From the NCBI GenBank assembly GCA_900545515.1, contig UQZA01000002.1:107228-171227 (forward strand): 64,000 bases of DNA, in the 5' to 3' direction. The notes beneath the pieces are model-generated. The model saw only the letters and a program-made list of their open reading frames with translations, did not search any database and was not told the DNA's origin. Source of the stretch: an uncultured Eubacteriales bacterium. GTDB taxonomy: Bacteria > Bacillota > Clostridia > Oscillospirales > Oscillospiraceae. Numbering within the stretch: the stretch's first letter is position 1; each line of letters begins with the position of its first letter. The translations under genes were made by a program, and so were the position numbers. Shown here in pieces: positions 33,390-41,699 of this stretch.

Positions 33390-33463
33390 AGGAGTGCGTG
33401 AATTCCCCGGATACAAAACCGGGGAGCAGTCTATGAAATGATTCCAGAACAGGAGGAACTACC

Positions 33464-33622
33464 ATGGAAAAATACGTTTGTGATGTTTGTGGCTATGTGT
33501 ATGATGAGGCCGCCGGTGACCCGGACAACGGCATCGCCCCTGGCACCCGTTGGGAAGACCTGCCGGAGGATTTTGTCTGCCCCCTGTGTGGCGTAGGCAA
33601 GGACATGTTCTCCCAGGCCTGA
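33464..33622 (+). CDS. Rubredoxin
   Basis: A 52-residue iron protein. The iron is held by Cys6-x2-Cys9 (VCDVCGYVY) and Cys39-x2-Cys42 (VCPLCGVGK), with the usual GTRWEDLPEDFVCP segment between. It carries single electrons in the cytoplasm, typically for oxygen and peroxide reduction in anaerobes. Start ATG has AGGAGGA ten bases before it. It is a single-gene transcript with its own promoter and terminator; no rubrerythrin or reductase gene is adjacent. Confidence 0.96.
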   Translation: MEKYVCDVCGYVYDEAAGDPDNGIAPGTRWEDLPEDFVCPLCGVGKDMFSQA

Positions 33623-33646
33623 CAGAACCAGCATTCCTGACATCAG

Positions 33647-33687
33647 AATACCGGTGGAAAGGCAGAGGTTGCATTTCCACCGGTATT
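33647..33687. terminator. Bidirectional terminator between rubredoxin and mutY
   Basis: A 14-bp perfect stem AATACCGGTGGAAA/TTTCCACCGGTATT lies between convergent genes, with GTTCGCTTTT after it on the plus strand. Confidence 0.85.
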
Positions 33688-33696
33688 GTTCGCTTT

Positions 33697-34734
33697 TCAT
33701 AAAAAGTCCAGGAATTGACGGAAGGCCGTGGGCAGGGGTACCTGGGCCCGGATTTCTTCTGCCGTCATCCACCGGAAGGCCGGGATTGCTTGCCGGCAGA
33801 CGATGCGGCAGCAACGGAGGTTCCACTGGATGTGGGTGAAGATGTGGGTCCGGTCTGCGCTGCGCTGAAAGTCTGTGGGCTCCGTTCCCCATCGGGCTGC
33901 CTGATCTAAGGCCGCTTGGCTCCCCAGCGTTCCCGGCACGTTGGGGAACTGCCAAAGCCCTGCCAGGAGGCCGGAAGGGCCCCGCTGCTCCAGGGCAAAC
34001 CGGCCACCGCAGTCCAGAATGAATACGGTCCAATCCTCCTGACGCCGCTTCCGCTTGGGCAGGCGGCAGGGCAGCTCCCGCCATTGCCCTGTGGCTCTGG
34101 CTTGGCACAGGTCTGCCAGGGGACACCTGCCGCACTGGGGCGCGCCGTTGGGGATGCACACCGTGGCCCCCAGCTCCATGAGCGCCTGGGTAAAGTCGCC
34201 GCAGCGGCCTTCCGGATAGACTGCCGCCAGCGCCTCTCGGGCTTCCCGCCGGACGGCGGGCAGGTCTACCGGACGGCTGTCTGCCAATACCCGCGCCAGC
34301 ACCCGGAGCACATTCCCGTCCACGGCAGGAGTGGGCATGTCAAAGGCAATGGAGCAGATGGCCCCGGCGGTGTAATCGCCAATCCCCGGCAGACTGCGGA
34401 CGGCGTCATAGTCCCGGGGAATCTGTCCGTTCCACTTCTCCTGGACCACCTGGGCTGCTGCACGGAGGTTGCGCATACGGGAGTAGTAGCCCAAGCCCTC
34501 CCACAGCTTCCCCAGTCCATCGTCCGGGGCTTTTGCCAGGTCTGCCACAGTAGGTAGGGCCTCTAAAAAACGGGCGTAGTAGCCGCGTACAGCCTCCACA
34601 CGGGTTTGCTGCAGCATGATTTCCGAGACCCAGATGTGATAGGGCTCCCGATCCCGCCGCCAGGGCAGATCCCGCCGGTTTTCTGCAAACCAGGGCAGGA
34701 GCCGATCCGGCAGCTGCCGTAAAACTTTTTCCAT
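33697..34734 (-). CDS. mutY: A/G-specific adenine DNA glycosylase MutY
   Basis: A 345-residue glycosylase that removes adenine opposite 8-oxoguanine. Catalytic Glu38 is in SEIMLQQT, the helix-hairpin-helix is LPGIGDYTAGAI, and Asp139 is in VDGNVLR. The 4Fe-4S cluster ligands are Cys193, 201, 204 and 210; the first spacing is seven residues rather than the usual six. The C-terminal Nudix-like 8-oxoG recognition domain begins near 230. ATG 34734 follows CGAGGAA; it sits 26 bases after the relQ stop, so both are probably on one message. Confidence 0.94.
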   Translation of the reverse strand: MEKVLRQLPDRLLPWFAENRRDLPWRRDREPYHIWVSEIMLQQTRVEAVRGYYARFLEALPTVADLAKAPDDGLGKLWEGLGYYSRMRNLRAAAQVVQEKWNGQIPRDYDAVRSLPGIGDYTAGAICSIAFDMPTPAVDGNVLRVLARVLADSRPVDLPAVRREAREALAAVYPEGRCGDFTQALMELGATVCIPNGAPQCGRCPLADLCQARATGQWRELPCRLPKRKRRQEDWTVFILDCGGRFALEQRGPSGLLAGLWQFPNVPGTLGSQAALDQAARWGTEPTDFQRSADRTHIFTHIQWNLRCCRIVCRQAIPAFRWMTAEEIRAQVPLPTAFRQFLDFL

Positions 34735-34760
34735 AGGATATTCCTCGCTGAGGGGACATC

Positions 34761-35480
34761 TCAATTCCCCTCGATGTGATTTTTGATGTCCTGCATCCGC
34801 TGATCCAGCATGGCGCTGATGTCGGCACATTCCCCCAGATCTGCGGCCAGCTTGGCGGCCCCGGCAGGATCCAGGTTCTTTTTATACCGCATCTGATGCT
34901 CCAGGCTGGCCCAGAAGTCCATGGCAATGGTCCGAAGCTGGACCTCTACCTTCATGTAGTGGGTCTCTTCCTGGAGGAAAATGGGAATGGAGATGATGAG
35001 GTGCAGGCTCCGGTAACCGTTGGCCTTGGGGTGCTTGATGTAGTCCTTCACCTGCAGAAGGGTGACGTCATCCTGCCGCAGCAGGCAGTCCACCAGAACA
35101 TAAATATCGTCTACGAAGGAGCAAATCACCCGCACCCCTGCCACATCGTTGAGATTTTCCTCCATGGAGGACAGGGTGATGGGCAGCTTCCGCCGGTGGA
35201 GCTTCTCCAAAATGCTGTCCATGGATTTGAGGCGGGTTTTGATGGATTCGATCCGGTTCCGGTCATGCTCCAGGGAAAACTGCTCGTTGAGGACCTTGAA
35301 CTTGGTCTCTACCTCCATCATGGCACAGCGGTACCTGGACATCAGGGCGCGAATTGGCGCCATATTCTCTCGGAAGGACTTCATAAGGTCCCCATCCAAC
35401 ATCTCTGAAAGCTGCGCCTGCACCACCTCATGCTCCATCACCACCTGTAGCGATTGCTCCATCTGTTGGCTCTCTGCCAT
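34761..35480 (-). CDS. relQ: Small alarmone synthetase (RelQ/YjbM-type GTP pyrophosphokinase)
   Basis: A 239-residue single-domain (p)ppGpp synthetase. The RelA/SpoT synthetase motifs are seen as SIKTRLKSMDSILEKL, NDVAGVRVICSFVDDIY, KANGYRSLHLII and VEVQLRTIAMDFWASLEHQ. No hydrolase HD domain or ACT/TGS regions are present, as expected for a small alarmone synthetase. The N-terminal 50 residues are helical and probably form the tetramer contacts. It makes alarmones from ATP and GDP/GTP under envelope or other stress. It leads a two-gene unit with mutY. Confidence 0.9.
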   Translation of the reverse strand: MAESQQMEQSLQVVMEHEVVQAQLSEMLDGDLMKSFRENMAPIRALMSRYRCAMMEVETKFKVLNEQFSLEHDRNRIESIKTRLKSMDSILEKLHRRKLPITLSSMEENLNDVAGVRVICSFVDDIYVLVDCLLRQDDVTLLQVKDYIKHPKANGYRSLHLIISIPIFLQEETHYMKVEVQLRTIAMDFWASLEHQMRYKKNLDPAGAAKLAADLGECADISAMLDQRMQDIKNHIEGN

Positions 35481-35593
35481 GTTTTCAGTCTCCTTTGCCG
35501 GATTTTGTCACATGAGATTATAGGGAACGGCCTTCCCTTCTGTCAAGTCCTTTCATGATTTGTTTACAAACGGCGTATCCGGGGAATTTTGGG

Positions 35594-35638
35594 TTGCATT
35601 TCTCTGGTGGGCGGGGTACAATAACGGTACATTGTACC
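35594..35638 (+). promoter_or_regulatory. Promoter with palindrome over the -10 element (aldose epimerase gene)
   Basis: TTGCAT (35594-35599), 17-base spacer, TACAAT (35617-35622). GGTACAAT (35615-35622) is inverted as ATTGTACC (35631-35638), so an 8-bp-arm dyad covers the -10 box and start site. This is a good place for a repressor. Confidence 0.65.
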
Positions 35639-35661
35639 ACCAAAAGGGAGGAACACCCAGT

Positions 35662-36537
35662 ATGATTCAGATTTCCAATCAACACTTGATTGTTACCATG
35701 ACCCAGGAGGGCGGAACTCTGACCTCCATTCGGGATGCGAAAACCGGAAGAGAGTATCTGTGGCAGGGCGACCCGGCCTACTGGACCGGCCAGGCTCCCA
35801 ATTTGTTCCCGTTTGTGGGAAGGCTGTATGAGAAAACCTACACACTCCGTGGGAAGGCCTATCCTATGACCATCCATGGCTTCGTCCGCCACGCGCAAAT
35901 GGCGGTGGAGGAGGAGCAGGAGGCCAGCTGTTGCTTCTTACTCACCGATTCTCCAGAGACACTGGCTGTTTACCCCTACCGCTTTGCCTTCCGCATCCGG
36001 TATGCTCTGGAGGGGCCCGTGCTGCAGGTGGCCTTCCAAGTGGAAAACCGGTCTGAGGAGCCATTGTACTGCGGTATGGGCGGTCATCCCGGTTTTAACG
36101 TCCCCTTGGAGGAGGGGCTGACCTTTGAGGACTATGAGCTGACTTTCCCGGAGGCCTGCACCCCGCGCCAAGTGGTGTTCAGCCCGGCGTTGCAGGTGGC
36201 GCCAGAGCGGCCGGCGTATCCCTTGGAAGAGGGACGGAAGCTCCCCCTGCGCCATGAATTGTTTGACCTGGACGCCGTGGTACTCGCCGGAGCGCCCCGG
36301 CAGGTCACCCTGTCCTCTCCCAAGGGCAGCCATGGGGTCACTGTGGCCTATCCTCAGATGCCCTATGTGGGCTTCTGGCACAAGCCCCAGACTGACGCAC
36401 CCTATGTGTGCATTGAGCCCTGGTCCGTTCTCCCCGGGCGTGACAATCTGGTGGAAGAACTGAGCCAGATGCCGGACATGACCACTGTGGCGCCGGGACA
36501 AACCTTTGAAAATCGTTGGTCCATTACCATTTGGTGA
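35662..36537 (+). CDS. Aldose 1-epimerase family protein (LacX-like)
   Basis: A 291-residue protein of the galactose mutarotase-like fold. The conserved HGFVRHAQM and GGHPGFNVP hold the two active-site His, and WSVLPGRDNL near the C-terminus follows the YihR/LacX-type pattern. It would interconvert sugar anomers in the cytoplasm; the branch is broad and includes hexose-6-phosphate epimerases, so the sugar is open. ATG 35662 has GGGAGGA in front. No sugar operon is next to it, but the palindromic operator suggests regulated expression. Confidence 0.88.
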   Translation: MIQISNQHLIVTMTQEGGTLTSIRDAKTGREYLWQGDPAYWTGQAPNLFPFVGRLYEKTYTLRGKAYPMTIHGFVRHAQMAVEEEQEASCCFLLTDSPETLAVYPYRFAFRIRYALEGPVLQVAFQVENRSEEPLYCGMGGHPGFNVPLEEGLTFEDYELTFPEACTPRQVVFSPALQVAPERPAYPLEEGRKLPLRHELFDLDAVVLAGAPRQVTLSSPKGSHGVTVAYPQMPYVGFWHKPQTDAPYVCIEPWSVLPGRDNLVEELSQMPDMTTVAPGQTFENRWSITIW

Positions 36538-36637
36538 GGCATACCGGCAGGGACGATCCATTGCTGCGGCTTGTAGCAATCCATAAAAACAGTGGCGCGG
36601 CAGTTCTGGTCGCAGCCCTCAGAAAAGGAGACATCCT

Positions 36638-37510
36638 GTGAGCAAAATTAAAATCATCACCGACGCGGCCAGTGACATTTCCAGTGAGGATGAGTTAAAA
36701 TATGGCATCCGCGTGATTCCCTTCCAGGTGACCCTGGGAGACGAGTCCTATACCACCCGGGTAGATATGGATAACGCGCAATTCTATGCACGGATGGCCC
36801 AGTGCGATGAAATTCCCAAAACCGCCCAAGTAAACCCCTTCCAGTTTCAGGAGATCTATCTCCAGGAGGCCCAGGCAGGATATACCGATTTGATCCTGGT
36901 GCTCATCAACTCGGAAGGCTCGGCCACTTATGGCAACTCTCTTCTGGCCGCTGAGCAGTTTTTTGAAGAACACCCGGAATACCGGGACCGGGTACACATC
37001 CACAGCTTCGACGGTCTGGGCTACTCCGCTCTTTACGGCGCGCCAGTGATAGAGGCTGCCCGTATGGCAGAGTCCGGCGCCGGTGCTACCGCCATCACCG
37101 CCTATCTCCGGGACTGCCTGCCCCAGAGGCAGGTGTATTTTGGCATGTACACCCTCAAATATGCCGCCAAGTCCGGCCGGATCCCCAGCGCCGCCGCATT
37201 CTTGGGGGACAAGCTGGGGTTAAAGCCCATTATGAAAATCTTTGACCGGGCCATTACCACGGCGGCAAAATGCCGGGGCGATGCCAAGCTGGCCCAGAAG
37301 GTGGCGGAGATGACCGCCGAGAGCATCCTCCCCGGGACCCCCTATGAGGTGATTTACGGCAGCGACGAAAGCTCACGGGAGGAGATGACAAAGCTCCTCA
37401 CGGAAAAGCTAGGCTATCCCCCGGCAGCTGCCTACCAAATCGGCGCGGTGATTGCCGCAAATGCCGGACCCAAGGTGGCAGGGGCCGCTTTTACCAGGAA
37501 ACCGGAATAA
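36638..37510 (+). CDS. DegV family fatty-acid-binding protein (FakB-like)
   Basis: A 290-residue DegV protein: IITDAASDIS at the start, the TAQVNPFQFQEIY loop (Thr-x-Gln motif) and FGMYTLKYAAKSGRI. These proteins hold a fatty acid for phosphorylation by FakA, feeding exogenous lipids into phospholipid synthesis. GTG 36638 has GAAAAGGAG upstream. The gene stands alone and a second DegV gene is at 44389. No FakA kinase gene is in the window. Confidence 0.92.
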   Translation: MSKIKIITDAASDISSEDELKYGIRVIPFQVTLGDESYTTRVDMDNAQFYARMAQCDEIPKTAQVNPFQFQEIYLQEAQAGYTDLILVLINSEGSATYGNSLLAAEQFFEEHPEYRDRVHIHSFDGLGYSALYGAPVIEAARMAESGAGATAITAYLRDCLPQRQVYFGMYTLKYAAKSGRIPSAAAFLGDKLGLKPIMKIFDRAITTAAKCRGDAKLAQKVAEMTAESILPGTPYEVIYGSDESSREEMTKLLTEKLGYPPAAAYQIGAVIAANAGPKVAGAAFTRKPE

Positions 37511-37525
37511 TGTATTGTTACAGGC

Positions 37526-37556
37526 AGCGCTCTCACGTGGGGGCGCTGCCTCATTT
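37526..37556 (+). terminator. Terminator after the first degV-like gene
   Basis: AGGCAGCGC pairs with GCGCTGCCT around a 12-base loop, followed by CATTTACG; the U tract is weak. Confidence 0.6.
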
Positions 37557-37640
37557 ACGTTCATCTGCGCGCTGGGAAATGTGCGTGAATGCATTTCACA
37601 TTCATATGGCTTCACCCTATTTCCGAACTGCATAGATTCA

Positions 37641-37685
37641 GAAAAAAGCGGTGCTGCAGGAGCATTACTGCCGCTACAGCACCGC
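37641..37685 (-). terminator. Terminator of rplJ-rplL
   Basis: On the minus strand GCGGTGCTG and CAGCACCGC pair around a 20-base loop, followed by TTTTTTC. Confidence 0.88.
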
Positions 37686-37706
37686 AATTCACTTGGTCAA
37701 AGGGTC

Positions 37707-38078
37707 TTATTTGACTTCGGCAACAGCGCCGGCGCCCTTCAGCTCTTCGGCCAGCTTCTCGGCGTCTTCCTTGGAGATGCCTTCCTTCAGAGCCTTGGGG
37801 ACGTTGTCCACGATCTCCTTGGCTTCCTTCAGGCCCAGGCCGGTGGCGGCGCGGACCACCTTGATGACGGCGATCTTGTTGGCGCCGACTTCCTTCAGGA
37901 CCACGTCAAACTCGGTCTTCTCTTCTTCCACGGGAGCGGCAGCGGCAGCGGGGCCGGCAACAGCAGCGGCGGCAGATACGCCGAACACTTCCTCCAGGGT
38001 GTGTACCAGCTCGGACAGCTCCAGCACGGTCAGGCCCTTAACTTCCTCAACGAGAGCAGTGACTTTTTCACTAGCCAT
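37707..38078 (-). CDS. rplL: 50S ribosomal protein L7/L12
   Basis: A 123-residue stalk protein. Its N-terminal dimerisation helices (VKGLTVLELSELVHTLEE) are joined by an Ala/Gly/Pro hinge at about 35-55 to the C-terminal domain (EFDVVLKEVGANKIAVIKVVR, then GLGLKEAKEIVD). It recruits translation factors as multiple dimers on L10. It is 52 bases after rplJ in the same operon; rplK and rplA are not in front, so the usual rplKAJL cluster is split here. Confidence 0.97.
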   Translation of the reverse strand: MASEKVTALVEEVKGLTVLELSELVHTLEEVFGVSAAAAVAGPAAAAAPVEEEKTEFDVVLKEVGANKIAVIKVVRAATGLGLKEAKEIVDNVPKALKEGISKEDAEKLAEELKGAGAVAEVK

Positions 38079-38130
38079 TGTAAATATCCTCCTAAAATAA
38101 TTTCAAAGTGTAATAAATGGGATGGATGGG

Positions 38131-38664
38131 TTAGGCTTCCACAGGGGCTTCCTCTGCAGGAGCGGGGCCTTCCTTCTGAATCCGGATCTGGTCCAGAACA
38201 AAAGCCAGGCTGGAAATGGGAGCCAGGAAGGTACCCAGAACCTGGGCAATGAGGGCGTCCTTGCTGGGCAGCTCACCGAAGGAGTTCAGCTGCTCGGCGG
38301 TCAGGACGGAGCCTTCCACCAGACCGCCCTTGATGGACAGGACGTTCTTGTTCTTCTTGGCAAACTCGCAGACGATACGGGCGGGCGCGATGGGGTCGCC
38401 GGTGGTGCAGGCCATGGCAGTCGTGCCGTTGAGAAGCTCGTCGAACTGGCTGTAGCCGGCCTTGTTGGCGGCGAAGCGGGTCAGCGTGTTCTTCACGACA
38501 GAGTAGTCCACGGAAGCGTCCCGGAACTGCTTGCGCAGGTCGGTATCCTGAGCAACATTGATGCCCTTATAGTCCACAAAGACCACGGCGCTGGCGCCCT
38601 GAATCTTCCCGGTGAGCTCATCAACGATTGCCTTCTTGCTTTCAAGAACCTTAGCGTTGGGCAT
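38131..38664 (-). CDS. rplJ: 50S ribosomal protein L10
   Basis: A 177-residue protein (MPNAKVLESKKAIVDELTGKI, VFVDYKGINVAQDTDLR, VKNTLTRFA, LNGTTAMACTTGDPIAPARIV) forming the base of the L12 stalk. A Pro/Ala/Glu-rich tail ends it. The leader upstream has the L10-binding motif, so autogenous control is likely. Confidence 0.97.
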   Translation of the reverse strand: MPNAKVLESKKAIVDELTGKIQGASAVVFVDYKGINVAQDTDLRKQFRDASVDYSVVKNTLTRFAANKAGYSQFDELLNGTTAMACTTGDPIAPARIVCEFAKKNKNVLSIKGGLVEGSVLTAEQLNSFGELPSKDALIAQVLGTFLAPISSLAFVLDQIRIQKEGPAPAEEAPVEA

Positions 38665-38679
38665 GAAAGTGTCACCTCC

Positions 38680-38800
38680 GAAAAAATAAATGCCTCATGC
38701 CACAAGACATGAGGACACAGAACATGTATACACAAATTCCGCAAACCTCGGCAGGATGGGAACCCCCTTACGGCAAAGCCTCCTGCTGTCTCTGGCAGCC
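38680..38800 (-). ncRNA. Ribosomal protein L10 leader with attenuator
   Basis: The minus-strand leader contains the GCC-AGAGACAGCAGGAGG and TGCCGTAA segments of the L10(L12)4-binding leader. It then has a hairpin CCTCATG/CATGAGG followed by CATTTATTTTTT just before the rplJ ribosome site. This fits autoregulation by termination. Assigned from motif memory. Confidence 0.75.
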
Positions 38801-38805
38801 TGTAT

Positions 38806-38834
38806 AATCTACCACTTTTTCTGCAGGTTGTCAA
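38806..38834 (-). promoter_or_regulatory. Sigma-70 promoter of rplJ-rplL
   Basis: Minus-strand consensus TTGACA (38834-38829), 17 bases, TAGATT (38811-38806). Confidence 0.8.
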
Positions 38835-38953
38835 GGCTTTTTTGCAATTTTGGAAATATGAGGGTAAAAATAATGGGCGGCTATGTGACATCGGGTGGGC
38901 TCTTTGCGTTGTATATGCAGAACATGTTCAAAACAAGAACAGGAGGTGGTGGC

Positions 38954-39409
38954 TTGGAGGGAGTGGAAGCGCTGTACCATGCCTATCGGGATGACGTCTT
39001 TCGCCTGGCCCTCAGCTATACAGGCCAAATTGCCGATGCAGAGGACATAAGCCAGACGGTTTTCCTGAAGCTTATGGACCACTATAGCAGGTTAACCCCG
39101 GGCAAGGAGAAAAATTGGCTGCTGAAGGTGGCCGCCAATGAATCCAGAAGCATGCTCCGGCGGCGGCGTCATCTGGTTCAGGAGACAATTCCGGAGATCC
39201 CGTTTGCGGAGCCGCAGGACTCCTTGCTCTTTGAATTGGTACAGGCGCTGGAGTTCAAATATCGCGCTGTGGTATATCTGTTTTATTACGAGGGATATTC
39301 CACTCAGGAAATTGGAGAAATTCTTGGCATCCGGCGCTCCTGTGTCACCACACGGCTAAACCGGGCAAGAGCTATGCTAAAACGTGAAATGGAGGAAACA
39401 AATGCTTGA
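38954..39409 (+). CDS. ECF-type RNA polymerase sigma factor
   Basis: A 151-residue sigma-70 family protein. Region 2 is YHAYRDDVFRLALSYTGQIADAEDISQTVFLKL and region 4 is YEGYSTQEIGEILGIRRSCVTTRLNRARAML. The start is TTG 38954, with AGGAGG seven bases before; in-frame upstream Mets would overlap the rplJ promoter. The last 8 bases overlap the next gene, which encodes a single-span membrane protein, so this is a typical sigma/membrane-regulator pair reporting on the envelope. The regulon is unknown. Confidence 0.9.
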   Translation: MEGVEALYHAYRDDVFRLALSYTGQIADAEDISQTVFLKLMDHYSRLTPGKEKNWLLKVAANESRSMLRRRRHLVQETIPEIPFAEPQDSLLFELVQALEFKYRAVVYLFYYEGYSTQEIGEILGIRRSCVTTRLNRARAMLKREMEETNA

Positions 39410-40436
39410 ACGGTATCGAGATGTAATGAATCAAATTCACATGCCGGACGACTGCGATTGGAAGATTCGCAGTGCCATGGAGAAAAAGGCCAGGGAAACC
39501 CACCGGCGGCGCCCATTGCGGCGGATTTCCCTGGCGGCAGCGGTGGTGGCAATTTTGGTTACCACTGCATTGGCTGCTACGTTTTTGCGGTCACAGACCT
39601 TCCAGGAAATGCTGGGCCGGGAGGCAGTCCAATGGGAAGACCAGATTCAGGAGGGAGTCCTGGCAGAGCTTACCATGGACCATTTCCGGGTGCAGGTGGT
39701 CCAAAGCCTGTTTACCACAGACAGCGCCAACGTGGTTCTGGAAATCACGCCTCTGGATGCGGAGGGGCAGGCAAGGCTGGCGGATGTGGATCTGCTCTAT
39801 GACTTGAGTGCGTTCAACCGGGATCACCCTGATCCGCTCCCGGACGGAGGGGCCATTAGCTGGGACCACTGGGTTCTGCCGGATGGAACTGAGACTTGCA
39901 AACGCATTGGAATTTCTGTGTTTACGGTGAACCGGCCCTTTGTGCAGGGAGAGTCCTTCCCTCTGTACCTGGCGATGCAAGATCGCCCAATTCCCCAGAC
40001 CAAGGAAGACACTACCCAGCCCACAGAAGCTTCAGAGCAGCCTCCTGAGATTCTGGCAGAAGGCATATGTATGATGGATATTCCCACAGTTTGCACCAGC
40101 GCACGCGCCCTTACTTTGGATCATGAACAAGTGCAGGAGTTTGCCATGACGCCGTTTTCGATTACCATTCGCGGCGTCACAGTGGCTACCATCTCCGAGG
40201 GGGAGGAAACAAAGCTGGGCGCCGTCCAGGAAATGGCACTTCTCCTGCAAGATGGTACGGAGGTTCCCCTGATCCAGGGGGGTGTGGTTCAGACTTGCGA
40301 CCAGGTCAACAGTTGGTTCCATTTTGCAGGTCCGGTTGGCTCCAATTTTCAACTGACCTGGAGATGGAGTGAGGTTATGGATTTGAGCCGGGTGAGCGGG
40401 CTACAGCTTGACGGGCAGTGGTACTCGTTTGATTGA
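39402..40436 (+). CDS. Membrane-anchored partner of the ECF sigma (putative anti-sigma, DUF4179-like)
   Basis: A 344-residue protein. The first 40 residues are cytoplasmic and charged, the span is at about 47-65 (ISLAAAVVAILVTTALAATF), and the rest is a predicted beta-rich extracytoplasmic domain with an acidic Thr/Pro/Glu stretch near 205-220. The arrangement is that of clostridial anti-sigma proteins encoded directly behind ECF genes. ATG 39402 has GGAGGA upstream and overlaps the sigma gene by 8 bases. The anti-sigma role is inference from context; no zinc-binding HxxxCxxC motif is seen. Confidence 0.7.
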   Translation: MLERYRDVMNQIHMPDDCDWKIRSAMEKKARETHRRRPLRRISLAAAVVAILVTTALAATFLRSQTFQEMLGREAVQWEDQIQEGVLAELTMDHFRVQVVQSLFTTDSANVVLEITPLDAEGQARLADVDLLYDLSAFNRDHPDPLPDGGAISWDHWVLPDGTETCKRIGISVFTVNRPFVQGESFPLYLAMQDRPIPQTKEDTTQPTEASEQPPEILAEGICMMDIPTVCTSARALTLDHEQVQEFAMTPFSITIRGVTVATISEGEETKLGAVQEMALLLQDGTEVPLIQGGVVQTCDQVNSWFHFAGPVGSNFQLTWRWSEVMDLSRVSGLQLDGQWYSFD

Positions 40437-40460
40437 GCAGCGCGCAAAAAGAAACAGAAC

Positions 40461-40541
40461 GGGGTCACCTCAAAGCTCGTTTTGAGGTGACCCCGCAAAA
40501 GCCGGGGGTTGTCTCAAGATTTACGCTGAGACAACCCCCGG
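40461..40541. terminator. Tandem terminator hairpins between convergent genes
   Basis: Two strong dyads: 40461-40494 (14-bp arms GGGGTCACCTCAAA) and 40502-40541 (15-bp arms CCGGGGGTTGTCTCA). They separate the membrane-partner gene (plus) from rplT (minus). The second is followed by CTTTTG on the minus strand. Confidence 0.82.
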
Positions 40542-40560
40542 TTCGCTTCTGGGGAGATTC

Positions 40561-40914
40561 TTACAGGGCCTTCTTGGCCAGCTCCACCACAGCGGCGAAA
40601 GCTGCCGGGTCCTGGATGGCCATTTCGGACAGGCTCTTGCGGTTCATTTCGATGCCGGCCTTCTTCACGCCGTTCATGAATCGGGAATAGTTCAGGCCGA
40701 AGGGAGCCACGGCGGCGGAAAGCCGGGTGATCCACAGGCTGCGGTAGCTTCTCTTCTTCTGCTTGCGGCCAATGTAGGCGTAAACGCCGGACTTTTTCAC
40801 GGCCTGCTTGGCCATCTTAAAGTGCTTGGACTTGGAACCCCAATAGGACTTCGCCAGCTTCAGGGTCTTATTTCTTCTCTTGCGCGTCATCATTGCGCCT
40901 TTTACTCTTGCCAT
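40561..40914 (-). CDS. rplT: 50S ribosomal protein L20
   Basis: A 117-residue basic protein with the typical MARVKGAMMTRKRRNKTLKL start and LWITRLSAAVAPFGLNYSRF. It acts early in 50S assembly and represses its own operon through the leader. It is the last gene of infC-rpmI-rplT. Confidence 0.97.
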   Translation of the reverse strand: MARVKGAMMTRKRRNKTLKLAKSYWGSKSKHFKMAKQAVKKSGVYAYIGRKQKKRSYRSLWITRLSAAVAPFGLNYSRFMNGVKKAGIEMNRKSLSEMAIQDPAAFAAVVELAKKAL

Positions 40915-40944
40915 TGCTCAATATCCTCCTATTGCAATTCCAAA

Positions 40945-41142
40945 TTATTTGTAGGGAATCATCTTTTTGATGGTTTCCACGTTGGTCACATCGGCGTAGG
41001 CCGTGCTGCGCAGGCGGCGGGTACGCTTGGTGTCCTTCTTGGTGAGGATATGGCTTTTAAAGGCATGAGCTCTTTTAACCTTACCATTCTTGGTCAGGTT
41101 GAATCTCTTCTTTGCACCGCTGTGGGTCTTCAGTTTGGGCAT
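40945..41142 (-). CDS. rpmI: 50S ribosomal protein L35
   Basis: A 65-residue, very basic protein: MPKLKTHSGAKKRFNLTKNG, HILTKKDTKRTRRLR. It is the middle gene of the conserved infC-rpmI-rplT operon, 30 bases before rplT. Confidence 0.97.
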   Translation of the reverse strand: MPKLKTHSGAKKRFNLTKNGKVKRAHAFKSHILTKKDTKRTRRLRSTAYADVTNVETIKKMIPYK

Positions 41143-41178
41143 GTTGAAACTCCTTCCGTATCGTAAGCATTTGCTGGG

Positions 41179-41697
41179 TTATTTGGTATTTTTGGGGGAC
41201 AAAAACATCGTCATGAACCGACCATCCAGCTTCGGGTTCTTTTCCATATTTGCCAGCTCACCACAGGCGGCGGCAAAATCCATCAGCAGCTTTTCGCCGA
41301 TGTTGGTATGGGCCATTTCTCTGCCCCGGAACCGCACAGAAACCTTCACCCGGTTGCCATCATTCAGAAACTTCATGGCATTTTTCACCTTGGTGTTTAG
41401 GTCATTGGTGTCGATGCCGGGAGACATGCGGATCTCCTTAATCTCCACCACCCGCTGGTTTTTCTTGGCCTCCTTCTCCCGCTTCTTCTGGTCGAAGCAG
41501 AATTTCCGGTAGTCCATGATTTTACACACAGGGGGAACGGCGTTGGGTGAGATCTTGACCAGGTCCAGTTCCTGCTCCTCGGCCATGCGCCGCGCCTCTG
41601 AGCCGGGGACAATACCCAGCATGGTGCCGTCTGCGCCAATGAGCCGGACCTCTTTGTCCCGGATCTCTTCGTTGAGCTGATGATCTAGTTTGCCGAT
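41179..41697 (-). CDS. infC: Translation initiation factor IF-3 (ATC start)
   Basis: A 172-residue IF-3. The N-terminal domain reads LNEEIRDKEVRLIGADGTMLG and the C-terminal domain KFCFDQKKREKEAKK...EIRMSPGIDTND with RVKVSVRFRGREMAH. No ATG, GTG or TTG stands at the proper N-terminus. The codon ATC at 41697-41695 has GGAGGTG seven bases upstream and gives the full-length domain (GKLDHQLNEEIRD). ATT/ATC starts are known for infC and allow IF-3 to repress itself by discriminating against the codon. ATG 41622 would delete half of the N-domain. Confidence 0.93.
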   Translation of the reverse strand: MGKLDHQLNEEIRDKEVRLIGADGTMLGIVPGSEARRMAEEQELDLVKISPNAVPPVCKIMDYRKFCFDQKKREKEAKKNQRVVEIKEIRMSPGIDTNDLNTKVKNAMKFLNDGNRVKVSVRFRGREMAHTNIGEKLLMDFAAACGELANMEKNPKLDGRFMTMFLSPKNTK

Positions 41698-41699
41698 GG

